Below, piece after piece: positions 1 through 8,132 of a stretch of DNA of 64,000 bases. The notes under the pieces are model-generated. The model was not told the DNA's origin. It made no database searches and saw only the letters and a list, made by a program, of their open reading frames with translations. The stretch is from Thermanaerothrix sp034436175. Its GTDB lineage: Bacteria; Chloroflexota; Anaerolineae; Anaerolineales; Anaerolineaceae. Numbering within the stretch: position 1 is the stretch's first letter; the number at the start of each line of letters is the position of its first letter. The stretch covers positions 310,001 through 374,000 of the forward strand of contig CAYRUO010000001.1 of NCBI GenBank assembly GCA_964427505.1, in the 5' to 3' direction. Position numbers and translations under genes: made by a program.

Positions 1-212
1 GCGACTTCCTCATTGGCTGTGTTGTTGATTCCGCCTTCGAGGATGCCCACATCCACGCCGCTGGGGTCGGGCTCTTTGAGGTCGGTGATGGGGGAGGAAC
101 GCAAATCCACCAACTCGATTAGATTGACGATGCGCTCGTCTATATCTAGAAACGACATGTGGCAACCGGCACAGCCGGCTAACCAATCCGTGGCGACTTT
201 GGGTTTGCTCAT
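1..212 (-). CDS. hoxY: NAD-reducing [NiFe]-hydrogenase small subunit HoxY (partial, C-terminus beyond left edge)
   Basis: The first 70 codons are present. They begin at an ATG preceded by AAGGAG seven bases upstream, and the frame stays open to base 1. The translation carries WLAGCAGCHMSFLDIDER, followed by LRSSPITDLKE and then ILEGGINN. This is the order seen in HoxY, the small subunit of soluble group 3d [NiFe]-hydrogenases, where the CxxC cysteines ligate the proximal [4Fe-4S] cluster. HoxY passes electrons between the HoxH active site and the HoxFU diaphorase. The gene starts 33 bases after the HoxU-like gene, in the same orientation. The large subunit HoxH should lie just outside the window. 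A related energy-converting or methyl-viologen-type small subunit is less likely, because the DIDER and RSS..TD motifs are typical of HoxY. Confidence 0.85.
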   Translation of the reverse strand, partial: MSKPKVATDWLAGCAGCHMSFLDIDERIVNLIELVDLRSSPITDLKEPDPSGVDVGILEGGINNTANEEV

Positions 213-245
213 GGTATCTCCTTCTTTTGTTACCCGCAAACACGC

Positions 246-2201
246 TTATATGGCAATCACAACTGGCGCGACGCGTTGCACAAGTGCCGCGCGCCAATCT
301 TCATTGACTTCAATGCCAAGTTTTGCGGCCAGTTGGCGTAGAACGGCTTCGTTAGATTGAGTCTGCTCCGGCGCGGATAGGCACGGATGGGCTTCTTGGA
401 GGCGGCCCTCTAGATTAAGGTAATGGCCGCTTTCTTCAGCCCAGGTATAGACCGGGAGGACGATATCGGCGCGAGCGGTGAGTTTCGATTCACGGCTGGC
501 TTGGACAATTAAGTAAGGTATCCGCTCTAAAGCGGCGACCAGGGCTTCGCTGGGGATTTCGTCCCCCAGTGCCACAAAGGCCACCTCATACGTGCCCTGA
601 TGCAGAGGCTCAACCAGATCGAGTTGCGCCGCCGCGAGGCTGTTGGCTTCCCCTTTTGGACTGATCAAGGTAGCCCCAATCATCTTGGCTAATCGCACCA
701 AGGCTTTGATCGCTGTAGCATCGTTGATGGCGGCAGGATCATAGACAATGACCGGTTTTTCGCCGCGCGTGATCTGGTAAGCGGCTTTGAGAAAATCATC
801 CGTTGCCAATCCAGTTGCCTTAGCCGCATTGGCCAGATTGGCAACGGCATCCTCAGCATATTCAACACGACCTAATCCCAAACGAGCCACGGCCGCCATG
901 AGCCCCTCAATAACCGCCGTTTGGCGTCCTTCTTTGAAGGTCAATGTGACCTCAGCGAGATGAGCCAAGGGATTTTCTCGGCTATCGGCGATCACGACAT
1001 GGGTTCCCCGATTGAGCGACCGGCGCACCATGAATCCCAGCACCTCATGGTGATTGGCCAGATCGGCTTGCATGACCAAGATGGAGGTGGCACGATCTAA
1101 ATCTGCAACGCTTCCTTCAAAGGGCTCACCGAGATCATCCAAAACCTCTACCAGGGGGCGCACGGCATGGCCGTTTAAGGTGGTTGCCAGAGGGCTGTGT
1201 AACCCCTCTGCAAATAGCCGGCGGAAGACATACAGGGCTTCAGTCGTCAAACGGGCGGATGCCAGCGCGAGGCTATTGGTCGCTTGGCGCTTAAGAGCGT
1301 GTGCAGCGGCATTCAAGGCTTCGTCCCAGGTCGTGGGCTTAAGCTCGCCGTCGTGACGCATCAAAGGCCGGGTAATCCGCGGACGCTCGTCATCGAGTGG
1401 ATAATAGCGTCCGACTTTGCACAAGACACCTTGGTTGACCGGCGCATCCCAATTCCCGTAGATACTTAGGATGCGGTTATCGGTCATCAGTACGTCTAGG
1501 CCACAACCAAGACTGCAACCGGTGCAAACGGTATCCACATGCTTGGCTTCAGATTTCTTCCCCAAGTAAGCACTTTTGCGGTCAATCATGGCGCCGGTGG
1601 GGCAGACTTGAACACACATCCCGCACGAGGCGCAGGTGCTTTCTCCCAAGGGCACCTCAAAATCGGCAATAATAAACGTGCGCGCGCCACGGTTGGCCAC
1701 CCCCAAGGTGTTGACGCCCACCAGTTCATTACAAGCGCGAATGCAGCGGCGGCAGAGAATGCAGCGGTTGTGTTCGAGGATAATATATGGGTGAGAGGCA
1801 TCCACCGGGAAGGGTTGCCAGTTCGGCTGGAGCGGCCAGTGGGTCATCCCCAGGCGATAGGCTGCGTTTTGTAGTTCGCAGTCCCCACCGCTGACTTGGC
1901 AATAGGGGCAAAAGTGATTCCGCTCGCTAAAGATCAGCGAAAGCGCAAACTCACGTGCTTTTTTGACTTTGTCGCTCTCGGTATAAATCACCATGTTGTT
2001 CGAGACCGGAATGGTGCAGGCAGCTTGTAGAGTGCGAAAGCCCTCAATTTCCACCATGCACAGCCGGCACCCCCCATAAGGCGTTAGGTGGGGATGATCG
2101 CATAGGGTGGGAATGAAGATTCCTAACTGTCTGGCGGCTTGTAAGACGGTGATCCCATCGGGGACTTCATAGGTTTGCTGGTTGATTGTAATTGTGGCCA
2201 T
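246..2201 (-). CDS. HoxU-like iron-sulfur subunit with C-terminal NuoG-like molybdopterin-fold domain
   Basis: 651 residues; ATG with GGGAG upstream. Residues 1-75 are a plant-type [2Fe-2S] ferredoxin domain with the GGCRLCMVE motif. Residues 90-115 carry ERNHFCPYCQ..GGDCELQ, the Cys/His cluster motif of HoxU/NuoG. Residues 140-210 hold two [4Fe-4S] motifs (CILCRRCIRAC and CASCGMCVQVCPTG). The rest (about 225-640) resembles the molybdopterin oxidoreductase fold: it starts with CTGCSLGC and a fourth Cys in LCKVGR, but no Mo-ligating Cys/Sec motif is visible. Classical HoxU is about 240 residues, so this is HoxU plus a NuoG-like tail. It probably wires the diaphorase to HoxY, which starts 33 bases downstream. 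NuoG of a complex I-like enzyme is an alternative, but no membrane Nuo genes are present. Confidence 0.8.
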   Translation of the reverse strand: MATITINQQTYEVPDGITVLQAARQLGIFIPTLCDHPHLTPYGGCRLCMVEIEGFRTLQAACTIPVSNNMVIYTESDKVKKAREFALSLIFSERNHFCPYCQVSGGDCELQNAAYRLGMTHWPLQPNWQPFPVDASHPYIILEHNRCILCRRCIRACNELVGVNTLGVANRGARTFIIADFEVPLGESTCASCGMCVQVCPTGAMIDRKSAYLGKKSEAKHVDTVCTGCSLGCGLDVLMTDNRILSIYGNWDAPVNQGVLCKVGRYYPLDDERPRITRPLMRHDGELKPTTWDEALNAAAHALKRQATNSLALASARLTTEALYVFRRLFAEGLHSPLATTLNGHAVRPLVEVLDDLGEPFEGSVADLDRATSILVMQADLANHHEVLGFMVRRSLNRGTHVVIADSRENPLAHLAEVTLTFKEGRQTAVIEGLMAAVARLGLGRVEYAEDAVANLANAAKATGLATDDFLKAAYQITRGEKPVIVYDPAAINDATAIKALVRLAKMIGATLISPKGEANSLAAAQLDLVEPLHQGTYEVAFVALGDEIPSEALVAALERIPYLIVQASRESKLTARADIVLPVYTWAEESGHYLNLEGRLQEAHPCLSAPEQTQSNEAVLRQLAAKLGIEVNEDWRAALVQRVAPVVIAI

Positions 2202-2239
2202 CCCTGCTCCCTTCTAGTGAATGCAAAATTATGGCAGAT

Positions 2240-5017
2240 CTAGGTGGTATGATAGGCTTCTACTCTGACCGCTGCGACCTTGTACTCAGGAATTTTTGAA
2301 ATCGGATCCAGCGCGGCGAGAGTTAGCTCGTTGACCGAGGCTTCGGGGAAGTGGAAGTTGCCATAGATCAAGCCGGGAGGTACACGCCCGGTGACCCAGG
2401 CTTCGGCGATAATGCTACCGCGGCGCGAGGTGACTTTAACCTTACGGGTACCATTGAGACCGATGCGCTGAGCGTCCTCGGGGTTAATCTCGATTAAGGG
2501 CTTGTTGTAAACCTCTAACAATCCTTTGGAGCGCCGCGTCATCTCTCCACCGTGCCAGTGATAGAGCACACGACCGGTTGTCAGAACCATAGGATAATCT
2601 TCATCGGGTTGCTCTGCCGGTGGTACATGGACGGTGGGGTGGAATTTGCCTTTGCCACGGGTAAATTGCCCTACATGAAGGATGGGGGTTCCCGGGTGAT
2701 CTTTGCCGCGCACCGGCCACTGTAGGCTTTCACCCGCCTCAAGCCGAGCATGGCTGACACCGGCGTAGATGGGTGTGAGAGCAGCCACTTCGTCCATGAT
2801 TTGGGCTGTGTCGGTGTAATTCCAGCCGGCGAAGGGGGCTTCTGGATTAACCTTGCGCTGGCCTTGGCGCAGAATGCGTTGGGCCAAGTCACGGATGATC
2901 ATCCAGTCGGGGCGTGCCTCGCCCAAGGGTTGAATGGCCTGACGCACACGCTGGATACGGCGTTCGGTGTTGGTGAAAGTACCCTCTTTTTCTGCAAATG
3001 AAACCCCTGGCAATAAGACATCGGCGTAGACCGAGGTCTCGGAGGGGAAGATTTCTTGTAAGGCTAAAAATTCCAGGCGCTCCAGGCAATGACGGACATG
3101 GTTGGTATCCGGGTCACTCATCACCGGGTTTTCGCCTAGGATGTACATAGCCTTAATCTTGCCTTCACCTGCCGCCGGAATCATCTCGGTGACAGCCAGG
3201 CCTACTTTATCCGATAGAGAGACTCCCCACGCCTGTTCGAACTTTAGCCGCGCCTCTTCGGCGGTCACGCGCTGATAGCCGGGATAGACATCCGGCAATC
3301 CACCCATATCGCAGGCGCCCTGAACATTGTTCTGACCACGGAGAGGGTTCACCCCACCGCCGGGGATGCCCATGTTGCCCAGGAGCATCTGGAGATTGGC
3401 CAGGGTTAGCACGTTCTGCACCCCGACAATGTGCTGGGTGATACCCATAGCCCAGATAACGGCCATGGGGCGATACTTGCCCATGATTTCGGCTGCTTGA
3501 TAGAGTTGCTCTACCGGTACACCGGTGATAGCTGCAACTCTTTCTGGGGTGTAGTCGCGTAGATTCTCGACAAAGGTTTCGTAGTTTTCTGTGCGCTCGG
3601 CGATGAAGGTTTTATCTTCCCAGCCGTTCTGGACGATAATGTGCATCAGTCCGTTCAACAGAGCAATGTCCGTTCCGGGTCGTTGTTGGAGATGGAGGGT
3701 CGCAAATTCGGTAATATCAATGCGCCGCGGATCGGCTACGATCAACTTGGCACCCCGTTTGAGCACCGCCTGGCGAAGCATGGTGCCGAAGACGGGATGC
3801 TGTTCGGTGGTGTTTGACCCAATAATGAAAATGGCAGCCGCTTTTTCAGCCACATCCCTCATAGAGTTGCTCATGGCACCGGAGCCGTAAGCCATTGCCA
3901 AGCCGGCTACCGTGCTGGAGTGGCACAAGCGGGCGCAGTGGTCAATGTTATTGGTGCCGATGACCTGCCGCGCCAGTTTATTCATGAGATAGTTTTCTTC
4001 GTTAGTGCACTTTGCCGAGGTCAAGATGCCCACGCTGTCTGGGCCGTAGGTGTCGCGAGTTTCGGCTAGTTTACGGGCAACGATGTCAAGGGCAGTGTCC
4101 CAATCCACCTCCACCCAAGGGCCGCGGTCGCCATTAGCGGGACGCTTTTCGCCTTTCAACAAGTAGGCGCGGACCTTGGGTTTGAGCAAGCGATCGGGGT
4201 GATGGATGTAATCGTAACCATATCGTCCTTTGACGCATAAGTGCATGCCATTGACTGGCGCGCTAGGATTGGAGACGACGCGGATAATGCGGTTCTCTTT
4301 CGTATTGACATGGAGGTCAAATTGGCAACCCACGCCACAATATGCGCAGGTTGTCGTCACGACTTTGTCAGGGGCCCCGGCGCCAACGGAGGGTTTGTTG
4401 TCGAGCGCACCGGTGGGGCAGTAGGCCACACAGGCGCCGCAGGACTCGCACCGGGCTTCCAGCATGGTTTCATCCATTCCGGCCACAATGCGGGTCTCAT
4501 AGCCGCGCTCGGCTAATCCCCATACAAAGCGTCCCTGAACTTCTGCACAGGCACGGATACAGCGCCCGCACAGGATGCACTTATTTAAATCCACCCATAC
4601 GAAGGGGTTAGGATCGCTATTAATGGGATAACGCGGCGCTTTTGCCATGAGTGAGGCCGGATCTAGATCATAGGCGCGCGCCCAGTGTTCGAGTTCATTG
4701 AAACGTCCATCCCTACTCGCATAACCCGCATCGTGGTAAGTGGAGAGCAGGAGTTGTAAAATGGTGCGCCGTGATTCTCGTAAGGCGGGGGACTCGGTAG
4801 TCACTTCCATGCCCTCGCTAACCGGCAGCGTACAGGATGCCAGGGGTGTGCGTGCCCCTTTGACTTCGACCACGCACAGGCGACAACCCCCATGGGGGCT
4901 GAGGTCTTTGTGATAACACAGGGTAGGAATCGTAATGCCGGCCTGTGCGGCGGCTTCTAGTACTGTCATCCCCTCGGGTACCTCTAATTTTTTTCCGTCA
5001 ATCATTACCGTAACCAT
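2240..5017 (-). CDS. fdhA: Cys-type molybdenum/tungsten formate dehydrogenase catalytic subunit (FdhA/FdsA family)
   Basis: 925 residues from the ATG at 5017, which has GAGAGGTG just upstream; an in-frame ATG at 5032 lies before that site and is less likely. It oxidises formate to CO2 or runs in reverse. Domains: a [2Fe-2S] ferredoxin (GGCRLCVVE); two [4Fe-4S] motifs (CILCGRCIRAC, CESCGACVAYCPTG); the Mo4Fe4S domain (TTCAYCGVGC); the bis-MGD core; and a C-terminal molydop-binding domain from about residue 800 (LTTGRVLYHWHGGEMTRR). The metal ligand is Cys365 in ARLCHSSTVAG, followed by the conserved His, so this is a Cys and not a selenocysteine enzyme. The NuoG-type Cys3His cluster motif expected near residue 100 is absent. 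The gene sits between a formate channel and the HoxU-like gene, which supports formate as substrate. Confidence 0.9.
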   Translation of the reverse strand: MVTVMIDGKKLEVPEGMTVLEAAAQAGITIPTLCYHKDLSPHGGCRLCVVEVKGARTPLASCTLPVSEGMEVTTESPALRESRRTILQLLLSTYHDAGYASRDGRFNELEHWARAYDLDPASLMAKAPRYPINSDPNPFVWVDLNKCILCGRCIRACAEVQGRFVWGLAERGYETRIVAGMDETMLEARCESCGACVAYCPTGALDNKPSVGAGAPDKVVTTTCAYCGVGCQFDLHVNTKENRIIRVVSNPSAPVNGMHLCVKGRYGYDYIHHPDRLLKPKVRAYLLKGEKRPANGDRGPWVEVDWDTALDIVARKLAETRDTYGPDSVGILTSAKCTNEENYLMNKLARQVIGTNNIDHCARLCHSSTVAGLAMAYGSGAMSNSMRDVAEKAAAIFIIGSNTTEQHPVFGTMLRQAVLKRGAKLIVADPRRIDITEFATLHLQQRPGTDIALLNGLMHIIVQNGWEDKTFIAERTENYETFVENLRDYTPERVAAITGVPVEQLYQAAEIMGKYRPMAVIWAMGITQHIVGVQNVLTLANLQMLLGNMGIPGGGVNPLRGQNNVQGACDMGGLPDVYPGYQRVTAEEARLKFEQAWGVSLSDKVGLAVTEMIPAAGEGKIKAMYILGENPVMSDPDTNHVRHCLERLEFLALQEIFPSETSVYADVLLPGVSFAEKEGTFTNTERRIQRVRQAIQPLGEARPDWMIIRDLAQRILRQGQRKVNPEAPFAGWNYTDTAQIMDEVAALTPIYAGVSHARLEAGESLQWPVRGKDHPGTPILHVGQFTRGKGKFHPTVHVPPAEQPDEDYPMVLTTGRVLYHWHGGEMTRRSKGLLEVYNKPLIEINPEDAQRIGLNGTRKVKVTSRRGSIIAEAWVTGRVPPGLIYGNFHFPEASVNELTLAALDPISKIPEYKVAAVRVEAYHTT

Positions 5018-5050
5018 ATTCACCTCTCCCATTAACTCGCAACAACGAAT

Positions 5051-5923
5051 TCACGAGCGGTGATGACGCAAGTAGATGAACCAATAGACCAAGCCAACCA
5101 TAAAAGCACCCCCAATGATGTTGCCAATGGTCACAGGTAGTAAGTTGGCCAGGAAGAAGTTACTCCAGGTCAGGTTGGCATAACTTTCGAGTGTTTTCCC
5201 GGCGTCAACCAGAGCCTGCAGTTTCCAGAATGAGGCTGGCGCCCATTGTTTGATAAAGAGGCCGATCGGGATAAAGTACATGTTGGCGATGCTGTGTTCA
5301 AATCCGGCGGCGACAAAGGCCGAAATGGGCGGGATAATGCTCAGAATCTTATCCGTAGTGGTGCGGGCGCTGTAGCACAACCATACGGCCAGGCAGACCA
5401 GCGCGTTGCACAGGATACCCAAGGCAATTGCTTGCACAAATTCCAGATTTACTTTTGCGTTGGCAATGTTAAGCGCGTTTAAACCAACCGCACCGTTGCC
5501 GAACTTATACTGCCCGCTGAGAAAGACGAGCAAAGCCGTTGCCACCGAGCCGATGAAGTTACCGATGTAAACAATAACCCAATTTCGTAACAGAGCCCCT
5601 AATGTAACCTTTCCGCTGGTAAAGGCCATGATGATCAAATTGTTACCGGTGAAGAGTTCGGCGCCACCAACGATGACCAAAATCAGGCCCAGGGTGAAGA
5701 CCAAGCCGGTCAGCAGGCGGGTGACACCATAAGGCAGGGTGGAGCCGGCGCTCACCGTGGTGGCAAAGATGGCGCCCAGAGCGATAAACGCACCTGCTAA
5801 TACCGAGAGCGCCAACATAGACCAGAAGTCTAAATTGGCTTTTTTGACTCCAATGGCCTCGGCTTTCTGTGCCATCTCTGGAGGCATCAAGGCATCTATG
5901 GTGAAACCATTATTGATCGTCAT
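5051..5923 (-). CDS. focA: Formate/nitrite transporter family channel (FocA-like)
   Basis: 290 residues with six hydrophobic segments; ATG with AGGAG upstream. Signature regions of the FNT family are visible: GGAELFTGNN (the omega-loop region with the conserved Thr) and AAGFEHSIANMYFIP, which holds the central pore His and the Asn-Met of FocA. FNT proteins are pentameric channels for small monovalent anions. The formate dehydrogenase gene 33 bases downstream makes formate the most likely substrate, for uptake or export. Nitrite (NirC) or hydrosulfide members share the fold and cannot be excluded by motif alone. A short perfect dyad, CCTATC-AG-GATAGG at 5935-5948, overlaps the region just upstream of the ribosome-binding site. 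Confidence 0.9.
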   Translation of the reverse strand: MTINNGFTIDALMPPEMAQKAEAIGVKKANLDFWSMLALSVLAGAFIALGAIFATTVSAGSTLPYGVTRLLTGLVFTLGLILVIVGGAELFTGNNLIIMAFTSGKVTLGALLRNWVIVYIGNFIGSVATALLVFLSGQYKFGNGAVGLNALNIANAKVNLEFVQAIALGILCNALVCLAVWLCYSARTTTDKILSIIPPISAFVAAGFEHSIANMYFIPIGLFIKQWAPASFWKLQALVDAGKTLESYANLTWSNFFLANLLPVTIGNIIGGAFMVGLVYWFIYLRHHRS

Positions 5924-5965
5924 ACGGCTAAACTCCTATCAGGATAGGGGTGTGATATGTAACCG

Positions 5966-7597
5966 TTATGCAAAGGCTTTGATTTTACAAACACCGGTAG
6001 GGCAAACCTGAAGCGCAATGTGGGCTTCGACCTCGGCGCGGAAATGCTTGAGCATATCTTTGATGGGTGTGCCAGCGGTCTGGCCTAACCCACAGTTCGA
6101 GAGCAGATACATGTTTTCGCTTAACCAGAGTAGATGATCCAAGTCTTCCATCTTGCCGCGGCCCTCGGCAATGGCACACATAATCTCATAGGCCCGTTGG
6201 GTACCAATACGGCAAGGATTGCACTTGCCGCACGACTCCTTGCGGAAGAAATTCATTAGGACTTTGACCAAATCCACAACGCAGGTGTTCTCATCGCAGA
6301 TCAGCAGTGCTCCTGACCCTAGCGCGACGCCGGCTTTGGCGTAGGAATCGAAATCCATGGGAGTATCTTGCAGGGAGGCTGGAATCAGCGATCCGCTAGA
6401 TCCGCCGGTTTGAGCCAGTTTGAACGCGGCACCACCTTTCATGCCCTTGGCGTAGATGTTGATAACCTCACGCAGGGTGATGCCCATTGGCACTTCGATG
6501 ACGCCAGTCACGTTGACGTTACCCAGAATGGTGTAAACCTTGGTGCCGGGACTGCTGGGTGTGCCGAAGCGCCGGTACCAATCGGCGCCGTTAAGCAGAA
6601 TGGGTGGCACATTGGCCAGGGTCTCGACGTTGTTGACCACCGTGGGTTTACCCCATAAACCATAGGTAGTGGGGAAGGGAGGGCGAGAACGGGGCTGTCC
6701 GCGCTTGCCCTCGATAGATTCAATCAGCGCGGTTTCTTCACCGCAGATGTAGGCTCCCGCACCCGTATGGATGTGAATGTCGAAATTGAATTGGGTGCCA
6801 AAGATATTCTTGCCCAGGAAGCCCATTTCGCGCGCTTGTTCAATAGCGCGGCGCAGCCGCTCTTGGGCTAAAAGATATTCGCCGCGCACATAAATATAAC
6901 CTTCGTCGGCGCCCACCGCATAACCGGCGATCGCCATTGCTTCGATAATGCTGTGGGGATCGCCTTCAAGGATGATGCGATCTTTGAACGTGCCGGGCTC
7001 ACTTTCGTCCGCATTGCAGATGATGTATTTTTTCTCGGACTTTTCACGTGCCACGAAAGACCATTTGACGCCGGTAGGAAAACCCGCTCCCCCGCGTCCG
7101 CGCAAGCCCGATTTTTTAATCTCTTCAATGACCTCATTAGGGGTCATCTCGGTCAGGACTTTGCCCAGCGCGCTGTAACCATCGTGGAGGATGTATTCCT
7201 CGATGTCATCGGGGTTAATCAACCCTACACGGCGTAAAACAATGCGCTGTTCCGCCGGTAGCGTTCCTTTGCGTGCGGCGACCCAGGCGATGCGTCCCGA
7301 AAGTTCACGCACCGGGGCGAGCAAATCGGTGGCAATGCGCCCTTTATACAAGTGCTCTTCAACCAGATAACGCACGTCTTCGGGGCGAACCGGCCCGTAC
7401 ACAACCGCCTCAGGATAAACGATGACCATGGGGAGAGCATCGTGACGACCCACATCGCCGATCATCATCACCGAGACTTCATCGCTAAGCCCGAAATCCT
7501 GAACGGCCGTCTGGAGCGCTTGGAAGACCTGCTCAGCACCGCGCTCCAGGCTGATGACATCGCCAGATACTAAAACCATTGAACGGATCATTTTCAT
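5966..7597 (-). CDS. NADH-binding diaphorase subunit, NuoF/HoxF family (no ferredoxin tail; degenerate N-terminal domain)
   Basis: 543 residues; ATG preceded by GAGGAGGAA. The middle part has the NuoF core: RGRGGAGFPTGVKW for FMN/NADH binding, CNADESEPGTFKDR, GAGAYICGEETALIESIEG, and the [4Fe-4S] ligands ESCGKCNPCRIG plus the later SNCGLG. It accepts hydride from NADH onto FMN. The N-terminal 120 residues align in layout with the thioredoxin-like [2Fe-2S] domain of the paralogue at 8133-9914, but contain no cysteine, so that cluster must be missing. It also lacks the C-terminal 2x[4Fe-4S] ferredoxin of the paralogue and stops after QVCPTGVCKIKAFA. It follows a NuoE gene by 20 bases and probably pairs with it as the diaphorase of the formate dehydrogenase or the Hox hydrogenase. 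Confidence 0.88.
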   Translation of the reverse strand: MKMIRSMVLVSGDVISLERGAEQVFQALQTAVQDFGLSDEVSVMMIGDVGRHDALPMVIVYPEAVVYGPVRPEDVRYLVEEHLYKGRIATDLLAPVRELSGRIAWVAARKGTLPAEQRIVLRRVGLINPDDIEEYILHDGYSALGKVLTEMTPNEVIEEIKKSGLRGRGGAGFPTGVKWSFVAREKSEKKYIICNADESEPGTFKDRIILEGDPHSIIEAMAIAGYAVGADEGYIYVRGEYLLAQERLRRAIEQAREMGFLGKNIFGTQFNFDIHIHTGAGAYICGEETALIESIEGKRGQPRSRPPFPTTYGLWGKPTVVNNVETLANVPPILLNGADWYRRFGTPSSPGTKVYTILGNVNVTGVIEVPMGITLREVINIYAKGMKGGAAFKLAQTGGSSGSLIPASLQDTPMDFDSYAKAGVALGSGALLICDENTCVVDLVKVLMNFFRKESCGKCNPCRIGTQRAYEIMCAIAEGRGKMEDLDHLLWLSENMYLLSNCGLGQTAGTPIKDMLKHFRAEVEAHIALQVCPTGVCKIKAFA

Positions 7598-7616
7598 GGC
7601 GTTCCTCCTCTGCGGC

Positions 7617-8102
7617 TTAGCGATAGCGGGCTAAAATCTCGGGCACCCGTTCGGGCGTTACGTTGCCATAAACGTCTTCATCCACCACGATCACCGGCCC
7701 TACACTGCACAATCCCAGGCAGGAAACGGTAACCAACGTCCATTGTCCATCTGGGCTGGTTTCGCCTGCCTCGAGGTGCAGGTGTTCTTGCAGGGCTTCC
7801 CATACTTCGCGCCCTCCCACGACATGGCAGGGAGCGCTTTCACAGAACTGCACGACGTGTTTGCCGCGCGGTTTGGTGGAGAGCATTTGGTAAAAACTGG
7901 CGACCGACATCACCTGGCTGTGCGGCTCTTTGAGACGCTTGGACACCTCGTTCAGTGCCTCCGGGGGGAGATATCCCAGGGTGCGATTGATGTCGCTCAA
8001 GATGGGGATCAGTTCTTCTCGCCGTGCGCCATACCGTTCCAGCGCGGCTTCCACCGCGGCCAGGATTTTCTCTTGTTTGTGGTTATTATTTTCAGGACTC
8101 AT
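7617..8102 (-). CDS. Thioredoxin-like [2Fe-2S] subunit, NuoE/HoxE family
   Basis: 161 residues, the usual length for NuoE. ATG with GGAGGAG upstream. An N-terminal helical part (ILSDINRTLGYLPPEAL) is followed by the thioredoxin-like domain with the four cluster ligands in CESAPC and SCLGLC. The protein carries a [2Fe-2S] cluster beside the FMN subunit in diaphorases of complex I, NAD-linked hydrogenases and formate dehydrogenases. It lies between the two NuoF genes, 20 bases before the shorter one and 30 bases after the longer one, so either could be its partner. Confidence 0.9.
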   Translation of the reverse strand: MSPENNNHKQEKILAAVEAALERYGARREELIPILSDINRTLGYLPPEALNEVSKRLKEPHSQVMSVASFYQMLSTKPRGKHVVQFCESAPCHVVGGREVWEALQEHLHLEAGETSPDGQWTLVTVSCLGLCSVGPVIVVDEDVYGNVTPERVPEILARYR

Positions 8103-8132
8103 GCCTCTCCTCCAACCGGCTGGTGAGAACAG

